A stretch of 64,000 bases of DNA from contig NZ_BCNT01000007.1 in assembly GCF_001544075.1 (NCBI RefSeq), positions 1 through 64,000 on the forward strand, read 5' to 3'. Under the pieces are notes generated by a model. That model was not told the DNA's origin, made no database searches, and was given only the letters and a program-made list of their open reading frames with translations. Positions 10,404 through 19,337 of this stretch are shown one piece after another. The DNA is from Comamonas terrae. Lineage in GTDB: Bacteria; Pseudomonadota; Gammaproteobacteria; Burkholderiales; Burkholderiaceae_C. Numbering within the stretch: position 1 is the stretch's first letter; each line of letters starts with the position of its first letter. The position numbers were made by a program, and so were the translations under genes.

Positions 10404-10535
10404 TTTCAGGCCGGATGCCTGGCGCGGCCATGATCCGCGCCGGTCCGGCCCCGCACCCGGTGCGGCGGCTGCCGCCGGCGCCGGCCGGGCAGGCGGCTGC
10501 GCCTGCGCATATACAACCCTTCAACGTTCCCGCTT

Positions 10536-11924
10536 ATGGCCTCCGCTCTGACCGAAAAACTCTCGCGCCTCGTCAAGGAGATGCGCGGCCAGGCCCGCAT
10601 CACCGAATCCAACGTGCAGGACATGCTGCGCGAGGTGCGCATGGCCCTGCTCGAGGCCGACGTGGCCCTGCCCGTGGTGCGCGACTTCATCGCCCGCGTC
10701 AAGGAAAAGGCGCTGGGCCAGGAAGTGCTGGGCTCGCTGCAGCCCGGCCAGGTGCTGGTGTCCATCGTCAACAAGGAACTCGCCGCCACCATGGGCGAGG
10801 GCGTGGCCGACATCAACCTCAATGCCCAGCCGCCGGCCGTCATCCTGATGGCCGGCCTGCAGGGCGCGGGCAAGACCACGACCACGGCCAAGCTGGCCAA
10901 GCACCTGGTCGAGAAGCGCAAGAAGAAGGTGCTCACGGTCTCGGGCGACGTGTACCGCCCCGCGGCCATCGAGCAGCTCAAGACCGTGACGGCCCAGGCC
11001 GGCGCCGAGTGGTTCCCGTCCACGCCCGACCAGAAGCCCCACGACATCGCCGTGGCGGCAATCGACTACGCGAAGAAGCACTTCTTCGACGTGCTGCTGG
11101 TGGACACGGCCGGCCGCCTGGCCATCGACGAGCTGCTGATGGCCGAAATCAAGGACCTGCACGCCACGCTCAAGCCCGTCGAAACCCTGTTCGTGGTCGA
11201 TGCCATGCAGGGCCAGGACGCGGTCAACACGGCCAAGGCCTTCAAGGAAGCGCTGCCGCTGACCGGCATTGTCCTGACCAAGCTCGACGGCGACTCGCGC
11301 GGCGGCGCCGCGCTGTCGGTACGCCAGATCACGGGTGCGCCCATCAAGTTCGCGGGCGTTTCGGAAAAGATCGACGGCCTGGAGGTCTTCGACGCCAATC
11401 GCCATGCGCAGCGCGTGCTGGGCATGGGCGACATCGTGGCCCTGGTCGAACAGGTCACCAAGGGCGTGGACATGGAAGCCGCGCAGAAGATGGCCGAGAA
11501 GCTCAAGAGCGGCGACGGCTTCGACCTCAACGACTTCCTGGCCCAGCTGCAGCAGATGAAGCAGATGGGCGGCCTTTCGACGCTGATGGACAAGTTGCCC
11601 GCCGAACTCGCGGGCAAGGCCGGCCAGGTGGACATGGACAAGGCCGAGCGCGAGATCAAGCGCAAGGAAGGCATCATCTGCTCGATGACGCTCAAGGAAC
11701 GCAAGAACCCCGCCATCATCAAGGCCACGCGCAAGAAGCGCATCGCCGACGGCGCCGGCGTGCAGGTGCAGGAAGTCAACCGCCTGCTCAAGGAGTTCGA
11801 GCAGATGCAGGGCATGATGAAGAAGTTCAAAGGCGGCGGCCTGATGAAGATGATGAAGAAGATGGGCGGCATGAAAGCCATGAAGGGCATGATGGGCGGC
11901 GGCATGCCCAAGCTGCCGTTCTGA
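10536..11924 (+). CDS. ffh: Signal recognition particle protein Ffh (SRP54)
   Basis: The 462-residue SRP GTPase that binds 4.5S RNA and signal sequences of membrane proteins and delivers ribosomes to FtsY. It has an N-terminal helical N domain, then a G domain with P-loop GLQGAGKTTT (about residues 105-114), DTAGR and TKLDGDSRGG. The C-terminal M domain is methionine-rich and ends in repeated MMKK/GGM units. Full length for the family. It stands alone and is followed by a strong intrinsic terminator. Confidence 0.98.
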   Translation: MASALTEKLSRLVKEMRGQARITESNVQDMLREVRMALLEADVALPVVRDFIARVKEKALGQEVLGSLQPGQVLVSIVNKELAATMGEGVADINLNAQPPAVILMAGLQGAGKTTTTAKLAKHLVEKRKKKVLTVSGDVYRPAAIEQLKTVTAQAGAEWFPSTPDQKPHDIAVAAIDYAKKHFFDVLLVDTAGRLAIDELLMAEIKDLHATLKPVETLFVVDAMQGQDAVNTAKAFKEALPLTGIVLTKLDGDSRGGAALSVRQITGAPIKFAGVSEKIDGLEVFDANRHAQRVLGMGDIVALVEQVTKGVDMEAAQKMAEKLKSGDGFDLNDFLAQLQQMKQMGGLSTLMDKLPAELAGKAGQVDMDKAEREIKRKEGIICSMTLKERKNPAIIKATRKKRIADGAGVQVQEVNRLLKEFEQMQGMMKKFKGGGLMKMMKKMGGMKAMKGMMGGGMPKLPF

Positions 11925-11953
11925 TCGGCCCCGGGCCTTTGCGGCTCCCATCC

Positions 11954-11979
11954 AGCGCTCTCTTGCAGAGCGCTTTTTT
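11954..11979 (+). terminator. Rho-independent terminator of ffh
   Basis: A perfect 8-bp stem AGCGCTCT/AGAGCGCT with a 5-nt loop CTTGC is followed directly by six T. It begins 29 nt after the ffh stop codon. Confidence 0.92.
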
Positions 11980-12146
11980 CATGCCGGTGCTATCTGAAAA
12001 GTGAGCGGATGGCGCTGGCAGGCATTGGCTTTTGCAGCGATTTCACCGCAGATGCGACGGTTGCGTGGCGCGGGCAGCTCACTTTTTTGTAAAGATCGGC
12101 CGCGAAGACTGGAGCCGGGCGCCGGTTTCTGAGAACATCCATCCCC

Positions 12147-12719
12147 ATGAAAGTACAAGCCTGGACTTCCATGGACGGCGCGGCCCGGCCCGCGGACCGA
12201 AGCCGGCGCCATTGCGCGCTGATGCTGGCCGGATCGCTGGTGGCGGCGCTGGCCGGCTGCTCCTCCGCGCCCAGAAGCCGTCCGGGGCCGGGCGCCCCGG
12301 GCGGCTCCGTCCGCCCGGTGGCCGCCCTGAACCTGACCGAGGACCTGCGCGAGGCGCTGCTGGCACGCACCATGCTGGTGGTCAACACGCCCTATACCTA
12401 TGGCGGCAATTCGCCCGAGGGAGGCTTCGACTGCAGCGGCCTGATCCAGTGGGCCGTGGGCGGCATCACCGCGGCACGCCTGCCGCGCACCACTTCCCAA
12501 TGGGCGCAGGTCAGCAATCCCGTCGACGGCCGGGACCTGCAGCGCGGCGACTTCGTGTTCTTCAACACCCTGGGCGGGCGCTATTCGCACATGGGCATTT
12601 TTGTCGGCAACGGCCAGTTCGTGCACGCGCCGTCCAGCGGCGGCACGGTGCAACGCGTGCGCATGGACAACGTCTATTTCGCCAGGCGATTTACCGAGGC
12701 GCGCAGCATCTTTGCCTGA
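12147..12719 (+). CDS. NlpC/P60 family lipoprotein, probable cell-wall endopeptidase
   Basis: A 190-residue protein with a lipoprotein signal: a basic stretch RSRR, a hydrophobic core and lipobox LAGC with C38 as the lipidated residue. The C-terminal NlpC/P60 domain carries C96 (FDCSGL), H148 (SHMG) and H160 (FVHAP), the usual Cys-His-His catalytic set of gamma-D-glutamyl-diaminopimelate endopeptidases such as Spr/MepS. It is probably an outer-membrane-anchored murein hydrolase. The first ATG gives a long n-region; the ATG 8 codons later (12171) would also serve. It has no operon partners. Confidence 0.88.
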   Translation: MKVQAWTSMDGAARPADRSRRHCALMLAGSLVAALAGCSSAPRSRPGPGAPGGSVRPVAALNLTEDLREALLARTMLVVNTPYTYGGNSPEGGFDCSGLIQWAVGGITAARLPRTTSQWAQVSNPVDGRDLQRGDFVFFNTLGGRYSHMGIFVGNGQFVHAPSSGGTVQRVRMDNVYFARRFTEARSIFA

Positions 12720-12964
12720 TACGGTGCAGGCAAAACAATCAGGGGACTGCTTGCCGTCCCTTGGTTTTTGATAGCGGCTTACGCTTCCGGTGCCATGGGG
12801 GCCAGGGCATGCCTGTGCAGTGGGTAGAGGTCATGCCGGCGGCGCCGGGACTCGCCCCGGCTGGCGGCCCACTCTTCTTGCTGCGCGGCAAGAAGGGAAT
12901 TCGGCGGCCGGGCGGAGCCCCCGCCTCTGCTGCTAGCCTCTGTTGCTAGCTGCATAGCACTAAG

Positions 12965-13744
12965 CTAGGTTGCAGCCGCGTGGGCAGGAAGGGCCTGCGC
13001 CGGTGCATCCGACGTATCCAGCACCAGGCGCCAGTCCATGGCATGCCAGGGATGCCGGGGATCGGCCACCCATTGCGCCACTTCCTCCTCGCCGACGGCC
13101 TTGCCCAGCACATCGGCGCGGCCCTGGGCGATCCATTGCCGGCGGCCCCGGGCATAGGCGGTGCCGAACTCCAGCCAGCTGCCAAAGCATTGCTGGGCGC
13201 GGCGGGCGTTGAGCAGCAGCACCTGCTTGTGCAGGTCCTCCTGCAGCCAGCCGAGCAGAAAGGCGCAGCGCACATAGAAGGCCGCACGCGCGCAGGCAAA
13301 GGCCATGGCGGCGCGTGGATCGTCGCCGGGGTGGAGCTTCTGCAGGTCCTGCATGAACCAGCGCTGGCGCAGCAGATCGGGCAGCTGCCTGGCGATGCTG
13401 GCATCGTCCAGGTCGGTGCGCATGCCCAGGTGGTGCAGCACCATGGGACGCAGCTGGGCCGCGAGGGTCTCGTCGGCGCCCGAGAGATGGCTGTCCGCAA
13501 AGCCGCCCTGGATGCTGTGGAAGGCCATGGGGTGGGCCAGGGCCAGCGCCCAGTTCAGGGCATCGTTGCCTGTGCTGTAGCTGGAGACATCGCCACGGTG
13601 CCGGGCTTCCTTGACCCTGCGCCAGCTCCTGCGCACGATCCAGAACAGGCCCAGCAGGGCCAGCAAGCCGAGCAGCCAGTGGATGCGTCCCAGCACATAG
13701 ACCAGCGCCCAGGGCAGTGCCAGGAAGAAGAGCTTGCGGATCAT
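12965..13744 (-). CDS. DUF1266-like membrane-anchored protein of unknown function
   Basis: 259 residues, beginning MIRKLFFLALPW with one or two hydrophobic segments (about residues 4-38) and a basic stretch after them. The rest is helical and rich in Trp, Arg and Gln; a segment with AFACARAAFYVRCAFLLGWL and a following WLEFGTAYARGRRQW block resembles the DUF1266 fold. I recognise that family only tentatively. The start ATG overlaps the stop of the upstream gene as ATGA, so translation is coupled. It is the last gene of a three-gene operon with no close functional label. Confidence 0.7.
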   Translation of the reverse strand: MIRKLFFLALPWALVYVLGRIHWLLGLLALLGLFWIVRRSWRRVKEARHRGDVSSYSTGNDALNWALALAHPMAFHSIQGGFADSHLSGADETLAAQLRPMVLHHLGMRTDLDDASIARQLPDLLRQRWFMQDLQKLHPGDDPRAAMAFACARAAFYVRCAFLLGWLQEDLHKQVLLLNARRAQQCFGSWLEFGTAYARGRRQWIAQGRADVLGKAVGEEEVAQWVADPRHPWHAMDWRLVLDTSDAPAQALPAHAAAT

Positions 13745-14964
13745 GGTGCGGCTGTCCTCGCGCGGCGTCTGGCCAGGTCCAGCGCCTGATGCAGCGCAGC
13801 GCTCTTGGGCATGCGGTCGATGACGGCAGCTTCCACGCTGTCCTTGCGCGCCGCCACCATCCATTGCATGAAGGGCGAGCACAGGTCCAGCTGCGGCAGC
13901 AGCTGCGGATGCTGCGTCAGCAGCCACAGCTGCTCGGCCTCGGTGCGCATCTCGGCCACGGCGCACCAGGGGGCCGTTTCCCGGCCGGCCAGCAGGTGGT
14001 CGGGACGGCGCACAATGCCCATGGCCAGCGCGTCGGGCGGCACTTCGCTGTTGAGCGGCAGGTGATTGAGCAGGGCCACCACGTCGGGCACGTAGCGCGC
14101 GATCGGCGGCCGGTTCTGCTTGCCCTTGATCTGCTCGACCTGCAGGCTGCCGTCCTTTTGCACAAAGGCATTGACGGTGATGCGCGGCTGGGCCTGCCCC
14201 GTGCGGTAGCTGAACAGCCGCATGCGGCCTGCTTCGCAGGCCTCGGCGTAGTGCTCGCCGTAGCCGCCGGAAAGGCTTCTGGCGTCGGCAAACTGGCCCA
14301 CGCAGTGGCCCATCATCCGGCTTTCATAGGCCATTTCCTGGCGCAGCCGGGGGCTCTTGCCGTCGAACTCCACGAAAGTGCCCAGCTGGCCGCGCAGCAG
14401 GCCGTGCACGGCGTCCGGCGCATGCTCGACCCAGCCGCTGGCGCGCTTTTTCTCGAAGGCCAGATGCTCCAGCGTCCAGCGCGCCAGGGCCTGGGGGCAG
14501 TTCACGCGCTGCAGCTTGCCTTCCAGCGATGTGCCCTTGCGCGTGGACAGGAATTCGACCAGCCGTGCTTCCAGCGCCAGCACCGCCGGCGCGTCGGGCT
14601 CCACCCACCAGAGCTCGGGCAGGTCGAAGCCGCGGGACTTCTTTTCCAGGCGCTCCAGCGCCCAGGCCGGTGCGGGCTCGCGGCCCAGCAGGGCCTGCAG
14701 TGCCGCTGCATCGGCAATGCGCTGCACGGTGGGCGTGGCGGCATCCGCGTCGGCCTGCACATTGCCGACCACATGGCGGTAGAAATGGTTGCCCAGCCAG
14801 GCCGCAATTTCGGGCGCGTCGCCGCGCTGCTCGCTGCGTTCGCGGATGCGCGCCTTGATCCGGGGCGCATTGACCACGTCGCGTGCCTTGTAGGCATTGG
14901 CCGCGGCCGGCGGGCCGGCACGCGGGGCCTGCCGCGCTTCGGTACCGGAAAGTATCTGGCTCAC
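13741..14964 (-). CDS. PcfJ-like protein of unknown function
   Basis: 407 residues, no signal peptide or membrane segment. The central part has SRMMGHCVGQF, then a region with SGGYG, YRTGQAQPRITVNAF and VEQIKGKQNRPP. Conserved Cys-Val after Met, followed by a beta hairpin and QxxGKxN, is the look of PcfJ-domain proteins, found in conjugative plasmids and many chromosomes and of unknown biochemical function. GTG at 14964 overlaps the upstream TGA as GTGA and is preferred; GTG at 14976 is also possible. Coupled on both sides, it probably works with the TPR-like and DUF1266-like partners. Confidence 0.7.
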   Translation of the reverse strand: MSQILSGTEARQAPRAGPPAAANAYKARDVVNAPRIKARIRERSEQRGDAPEIAAWLGNHFYRHVVGNVQADADAATPTVQRIADAAALQALLGREPAPAWALERLEKKSRGFDLPELWWVEPDAPAVLALEARLVEFLSTRKGTSLEGKLQRVNCPQALARWTLEHLAFEKKRASGWVEHAPDAVHGLLRGQLGTFVEFDGKSPRLRQEMAYESRMMGHCVGQFADARSLSGGYGEHYAEACEAGRMRLFSYRTGQAQPRITVNAFVQKDGSLQVEQIKGKQNRPPIARYVPDVVALLNHLPLNSEVPPDALAMGIVRRPDHLLAGRETAPWCAVAEMRTEAEQLWLLTQHPQLLPQLDLCSPFMQWMVAARKDSVEAAVIDRMPKSAALHQALDLARRRARTAAP

Positions 14965-17333
14965 CAGAATTTCCACCAGGGTTTGTCGCCCGATGCCGCC
15001 TGTTGCGGCTGCAGGCCCTGTGCCTCGGCCAGCTTGCGCTCGGCCTTTTCCAGGCCGTCCTGCGACATGCGGGCTTCGGCCTCGTTGTCGTTGCCCAGCG
15101 CGAAACTGCGCTTGGCGTTGCGGCCAAGGTAGGTCGCGGACTCGCGGTGCAGGGCCACGGCTTCTTCGAGGTGCTCTGGGTAGGCCTCGAGCGCGCCGGC
15201 CAGGCGTCGCAGCGGATAGCTGTCCTGCAGGGCGCGCACTTCATCCTGGTGGGCGCGCAAGCGCGGCAGCACCAGCTCGGGCCGGAAGACCGAGAAGAAG
15301 TCCAGCAGCGACATCATGGTGGCCAGATAGTCGCGGCGCTCCTGGCGCTGCTCGTCTTCATCGAGTTCGTCATACCACTCGTCCAGGCGCTCGAGCCAGA
15401 TGCTGATCTCGTCGCCGCGGTCGAGCTTGTACAGCGACAGCGCGACGGTAGGGAAGTAGCGCGGCGGCTCATGGCGGCTGTAGCCGTGCTCCCGTGCGAA
15501 GTGCCACAGCTGCTCGGCTTCGGCAATGATGCCGGCGTCGTCGTCGCGGCCGTTCGCGCACCACCACAGGCCGTCATGGTGTTCGGCGAACGGGCTGCTG
15601 GCCAGGCCCTTGCGGTGCAGGGCCTCGGCCTCGTCCCAGCGCTCGGCGTTGCGGTACTTGATGGCCAGGTTGTTGCACAGCATGGAATACACATGCAGGT
15701 CGGCATCCTTGTAGCGGCCCTGGCCCGTGGCCCAGAAGTGCTCGAAGCGCGCCAGGCCTTCCTCGTAGTAGCGCACGACCAGCGGCTCGCGCACCTCGTC
15801 GGACGGCACCTTCTTTTTGCCGCCCATCAGGGGCGCCAGGTCATCCGCATCGTCCAGCACCACGCCGGCCGCATAGCACCAGTGGCCGCCATGGGCTTCG
15901 GGGAAGGGACGGGCCAGGGCCTCCTCCAGCGGCAAGGCCGCAAAGCGCGCGGCCCAGAGGGTGGGCAGCTTGTCGCTGTCGGCCCACTCGGGATGGCGAC
16001 CCACCGATTGCTCCAGCAGCGGCAGGGCCTGCGCCATCTGGCGCTTGGCAGCCAGGCGCATGCCTTCGATCAGCGCCAGCACGGAGTGGTCGGGAGTGCT
16101 GGCGCGCACGCGCTCCAGATAGTGCTCGGCCGGCTGCGGCGGCATGTCCTCCTGCGCCAGCAGCTGGCGCATGTCTTCGTCGATCTGCGCCCAGGCGAGG
16201 ATCAGCGCCCAGGTGTCGGCATGGGCCGCGTCCTGGTCCACCAGCTCCAGCGCCAGCCGGTAGCCGGCCTCGGCCGAGCCGGGGCGCGAGTGGATCACGC
16301 TTTCGAGAGCGATGGCCGCGGCCTCGTCCAGGCGGCCGGCCTCGCGCAGCCAGTACATCACGCGCGCGGAGAACGGGTCGCCGGAGTCGTCGGTCAGGCC
16401 GAAGCGTCCCTGAGGGGCAAGCTGCAGCGCGGCCTCGCGCTGGCCCATCTGGTCGCAGGCCAGCGCCTGCAGGCGCGCGATCTTGACCTTCCGGTGGGCT
16501 TGGACCGCCTGCGACGGTGCCGGATTCTCGGTGCGCGCCAGGTACTGCTCGCAGGCCATGAACAGCGCAGGAATGCTCTGCGGCGCCAGCTCCAGGATGC
16601 GGTAGCCCAGGTAGAGCCAGCGCTCGAAGTCGGCGGACTGGTCGGCGCCGGCATCGCGCAGCGTGTTGATAGCGGCCTGGACATGGCGCACGGCCGCGTT
16701 CGATGCCTCGGCAGGATCGCGCTTGCATGCAATCTCGGCCCGGCGCACGCAGGCCATGGCATCGCCGAACGCATGCTCTGCGGCCTGTTCGGGATCGGCT
16801 TTCTCGTGGGCGCGGCGCAGGTCCAAGCCCTGCTCGGCGATATCCCAGGCCTGGGCGCCGTCGGCCAGCGATTCCCAGCCCATCCAGTACATTTCGGCGT
16901 CCACATGCTCGGGCAGTTGGGCGATCTGCCGGGCCGCGGGCAGCAGCAGTTGCTGCGCGCCTGCGCGGTCGAAGCGCAGGCGGCTCTGGATGTCGCTGAG
17001 CGCCAGGCGCACGGCGCTTTCGGCACGGTTTTCGGCATCCTCGGCCTGCAGCGCTGCCTCGGCATGGGCCTGCAGCAGCGCATTGGCCTGTTCGGGGCGG
17101 TTCAGCATGAACCAGAAATCGTGCAGGCGCTCCAGCTCCGCCACGCTGGCCGGGGCAAAGCTTTGCTGTTCCATCAGTTCGATGGCGGCCGCAGCGCGGT
17201 CCTGCTGGTTGATGGTGCTGCGGCCGTCGCCAGCCGGCTGTTCATCGTCGCCGTGGAGCAGTTCCTGAACCTGGTCTAGAAAAGCATGCAGGGCATCGCC
17301 CTGCAGCGCTGCGGCGTCGCGTGTTGAATTCAT
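14961..17333 (-). CDS. Large helical-repeat (TPR-like) protein of unknown function
   Basis: 790 residues, cytoplasmic by appearance, acidic and almost entirely helical, with repeated Ala/Leu-rich pairs of helices such as LDEAAAIALESVIHSRPG, WDEAEALHRKGLASSPF and LEEAVALHRESATYLGR, typical of TPR/Sel1-like scaffolds. It ends WWKFW directly at the overlap with the next gene. No catalytic motif is visible. It is the first gene of the operon. The start codon at 17333 has only a weak ribosome site. It could be a scaffold for the two downstream proteins; that is inference. Confidence 0.75.
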   Translation of the reverse strand: MNSTRDAAALQGDALHAFLDQVQELLHGDDEQPAGDGRSTINQQDRAAAAIELMEQQSFAPASVAELERLHDFWFMLNRPEQANALLQAHAEAALQAEDAENRAESAVRLALSDIQSRLRFDRAGAQQLLLPAARQIAQLPEHVDAEMYWMGWESLADGAQAWDIAEQGLDLRRAHEKADPEQAAEHAFGDAMACVRRAEIACKRDPAEASNAAVRHVQAAINTLRDAGADQSADFERWLYLGYRILELAPQSIPALFMACEQYLARTENPAPSQAVQAHRKVKIARLQALACDQMGQREAALQLAPQGRFGLTDDSGDPFSARVMYWLREAGRLDEAAAIALESVIHSRPGSAEAGYRLALELVDQDAAHADTWALILAWAQIDEDMRQLLAQEDMPPQPAEHYLERVRASTPDHSVLALIEGMRLAAKRQMAQALPLLEQSVGRHPEWADSDKLPTLWAARFAALPLEEALARPFPEAHGGHWCYAAGVVLDDADDLAPLMGGKKKVPSDEVREPLVVRYYEEGLARFEHFWATGQGRYKDADLHVYSMLCNNLAIKYRNAERWDEAEALHRKGLASSPFAEHHDGLWWCANGRDDDAGIIAEAEQLWHFAREHGYSRHEPPRYFPTVALSLYKLDRGDEISIWLERLDEWYDELDEDEQRQERRDYLATMMSLLDFFSVFRPELVLPRLRAHQDEVRALQDSYPLRRLAGALEAYPEHLEEAVALHRESATYLGRNAKRSFALGNDNEAEARMSQDGLEKAERKLAEAQGLQPQQAASGDKPWWKFW

Positions 17334-17462
17334 GGATCCTCGACAGAAAGCGGGCCTGGGCCCCGAAAAGTTTCAGATCCTAGCCGCAGCGCATGACGGT
17401 GCTTGACAGACAGCTGCGCTTTTTGCGCCGGGCCGACGTGGCTTCGCGGGGCCGAAACGGGC

Positions 17463-17990
17463 TCAGGCCGCGAGCGCGCGGCGGTTCCACGGCATTTTCA
17501 TGAGCAGGCGCGCCAGGCCGCAAAAGCCGGTCACGCCCGCAAACACCAGGCCGCAGCCCACGAAGCCCGGCAGCAGATAGAACCAGGGCGAGACCGCGGT
17601 GCCCAGTGCCGTGCCGACGGCCACGAGGGCGCCCGCGGCAATCTGCACCTGGCGCTGCAGCTCCAGCGGGCGCGAGGCATCGCGCCGCACGGGCAGGCCG
17701 GCCTGCTTCCAGCCGTCGAGCCCGCCTTCGAGCACATAGGCCTGGCCGCTGGTGCAGGCGGCCAGTGCCCGGGCATTGAGCCGGGTGCGCTGGCCCGAGC
17801 GGCAGTGGAAGATCAGGTCCTGGCCCTGCAGCGCGGGCGCGGCCGAAGGCAGCTGGTCCATGGGAATGCTGCGCGCGGCGGCGATGTGCTCGCGTGCATG
17901 CTCGTCGGCCGGGCGGATGTCGACCAGCAGGGCGCTGCCTTGGTTCATCAGGGCCTGGGCGGCCTGGGGGGAAAGGGATTTGATCGTCAT
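17463..17990 (-). CDS. Rhodanese-DUF2892 membrane fusion protein (YgaP-like)
   Basis: 175 residues. Residues 1-95 form a rhodanese domain with active-site loop C63-RSGQRT, which carries persulfide sulfur to acceptors. The C-terminal third has two hydrophobic helices (AAGALVAVGTALG and FVGCGLVFAGVTGFCGLA), the DUF2892/YgaP membrane part. E. coli YgaP has the same arrangement. The ATG at 17990 is 14 nt after the stop of the ArsR-type regulator, so it is transcribed with it. The context is sulfide/persulfide detoxification. Confidence 0.9.
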   Translation of the reverse strand: MTIKSLSPQAAQALMNQGSALLVDIRPADEHAREHIAAARSIPMDQLPSAAPALQGQDLIFHCRSGQRTRLNARALAACTSGQAYVLEGGLDGWKQAGLPVRRDASRPLELQRQVQIAAGALVAVGTALGTAVSPWFYLLPGFVGCGLVFAGVTGFCGLARLLMKMPWNRRALAA

Positions 17991-18004
17991 GGCGTTCCTG
18001 TCTT

Positions 18005-18334
18005 TCAGGGGCAGAAGATGTCCTTGAGCGTGGCAATCAGCCTGGCCACGTCGGGGTTGGCAATGCGGTAGTACAGGGTCTGGGCCTCGCGCCGGTAGGC
18101 CACCAGCCCTTCGTCGCGCATGCGCGCCAGATGCTGGGACAGGGCCGAGGGACTCAGCGCCACCTGCTCCAGCAGCGCGCCCACGGTCATTTCTTCGCGG
18201 GCCAGCAGCAGGCACAGCACCAGCAGACGGTGCTCGTTGCCCACGGCGCGCAGCAGGGCGGCGGCCTGGGCCGCGCCTTCCAGCATGAATCTTTGCTGAG
18301 CTTCTCGGTCTTGCGGAGTCTGGTGTTGGGACAT
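18005..18334 (-). CDS. BigR/SqrR-type ArsR-family persulfide-responsive repressor
   Basis: 109 residues with a winged helix-turn-helix (LSPSALSQHLARMRDEGLV). Only two cysteines are present, C41 in LVLCLLL and C108 in DIFCP. Those positions match the redox pair C42/C108 of Xylella BigR, which forms a disulfide or tetrasulfide in the presence of sulfide and releases DNA. A metal site is not visible. It heads an operon with the rhodanese fusion and is divergent from the persulfide dioxygenase, exactly the BigR/Blh layout. Its ATG sits 6 nt from an operator half site, so the transcript leader must be very short or absent. Confidence 0.88.
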   Translation of the reverse strand: MSQHQTPQDREAQQRFMLEGAAQAAALLRAVGNEHRLLVLCLLLAREEMTVGALLEQVALSPSALSQHLARMRDEGLVAYRREAQTLYYRIANPDVARLIATLKDIFCP

Positions 18335-18339
18335 GGTTA

Positions 18340-18372
18340 ATTTAGAAAAATCTAATTTAGTGTATTCTAAAT
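18340..18372. promoter_or_regulatory. Double BigR-type operator between repressor and dioxygenase genes
   Basis: The AT-rich gap contains ATTTAG-N6-CTAAAT as a perfect dyad at 18355-18372 and ATTTAG-N6-CTAATT (one mismatch) at 18340-18357. The two overlap with a 15-bp offset. The gap between the divergent genes is only 78 bp, so binding here would cover both promoters. AT-rich dyads of this type are the known BigR boxes. Confidence 0.75.
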
Positions 18373-18412
18373 AAACAAAGCCATCCCGGCATTGCCGATA
18401 TGAATTGCCGAC

Positions 18413-19315
18413 ATGACCGACACCGCTTCCGCTTCTTCATCGCCGCGCATCCAGGCCTTCTTCGACGAGGCCACGTTCACGGTCACATACCTGGTGTCCG
18501 ACCCGGGCAGCGGCGAGGCCGCCGTCATCGACCCCGTGCTGGACTACGACCACCGCAGCGGCCGGGTTTCCACGGCCTCGGCCGACCGCGTGCTGCAGGC
18601 CATTGCTGAACAGGGGCTGGCGCTGCGCTGGATCCTGGAGACCCACGCCCATGCCGACCACCTGAGCGCCGCGCCCTATCTCAAGGCGCGCACGGGGGCG
18701 CCGGTGGCCATCGGCGAACATATCCGCGAGGTGCAGGCCATCTTCGCGCCCGTGTTCCATGCCCTGGACGTGGCGGGCGACGGTCGCGAGTTCGACCGCC
18801 TGCTGCGCGACGGCGAGGCGCTGGCGCTGGGCGCGCTGCAGATCCAGGTGCTGCACACGCCAGGCCATACGCCGGCCTGCGTGTCCTACCGCGTGGGCGA
18901 TGCGGTGTTCGTGGGCGACACGCTGTTCATGCCCGACTACGGCACGGCGCGGGCGGATTTTCCGGGCGGCAGCGCGCGCCAGCTCTACCGCTCCATACGG
19001 CGGCTGCTGGCGCTGCCCCCGGCAACGCGGCTGTTCCTGTGCCACGACTACCTGGCGCCGGGGCGCGAGGCCTATGCCTGGGAAACCACGGTGGCCGCGC
19101 AGCGCGCGCACAATGTGCATGTGCACGAGGGCGTGGACGAGGACGCCTTCGTCGCGCTGCGCGAAAAGCGCGACGCCACGCTGGCCGCGCCCGCGCTGCT
19201 GCTGCCCTCGGTGCAGGTCAACATGCGCGCGGGACGGCTGCCGCCCGCAGAGGCCGACGGCGTGTCCTATCTGAGGATTCCGGTGCGCCTTCCCCCGGGC
19301 ATGGTGAAAATCTAG
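18413..19315 (+). CDS. Persulfide dioxygenase, ETHE1/Blh-type metallo-beta-lactamase fold
   Basis: A 300-residue MBL-fold protein. The metal motif T-H78-A-H80-A-D82-H83 is followed by PGHTPA, VGDTLF and LCHDY, giving the mononuclear iron ligands of ETHE1-type sulfur dioxygenases. Such enzymes oxidise glutathione persulfide to sulfite. It is longer than human ETHE1 by the C-terminal part (after about residue 235) and matches the Blh group regulated by BigR. Divergent from the repressor with the double operator between them. The sulfite produced could feed sulfur metabolism or be exported. Confidence 0.9.
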   Translation: MTDTASASSSPRIQAFFDEATFTVTYLVSDPGSGEAAVIDPVLDYDHRSGRVSTASADRVLQAIAEQGLALRWILETHAHADHLSAAPYLKARTGAPVAIGEHIREVQAIFAPVFHALDVAGDGREFDRLLRDGEALALGALQIQVLHTPGHTPACVSYRVGDAVFVGDTLFMPDYGTARADFPGGSARQLYRSIRRLLALPPATRLFLCHDYLAPGREAYAWETTVAAQRAHNVHVHEGVDEDAFVALREKRDATLAAPALLLPSVQVNMRAGRLPPAEADGVSYLRIPVRLPPGMVKI

Positions 19316-19337
19316 AAGGCTGCGGCCCCGGGGAACT

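Noticed and set aside
13741-14964. PcfJ-like gene taken as a sign of a conjugative element
   Set aside because: No relaxase, integrase, att-like repeats or composition change is seen around the operon.
14883-17279. A plus-strand open frame of 798 codons
   Set aside because: Antisense to the helical-repeat gene. Minus-strand overlaps with its neighbours and its regular helix pattern mark that strand as coding.
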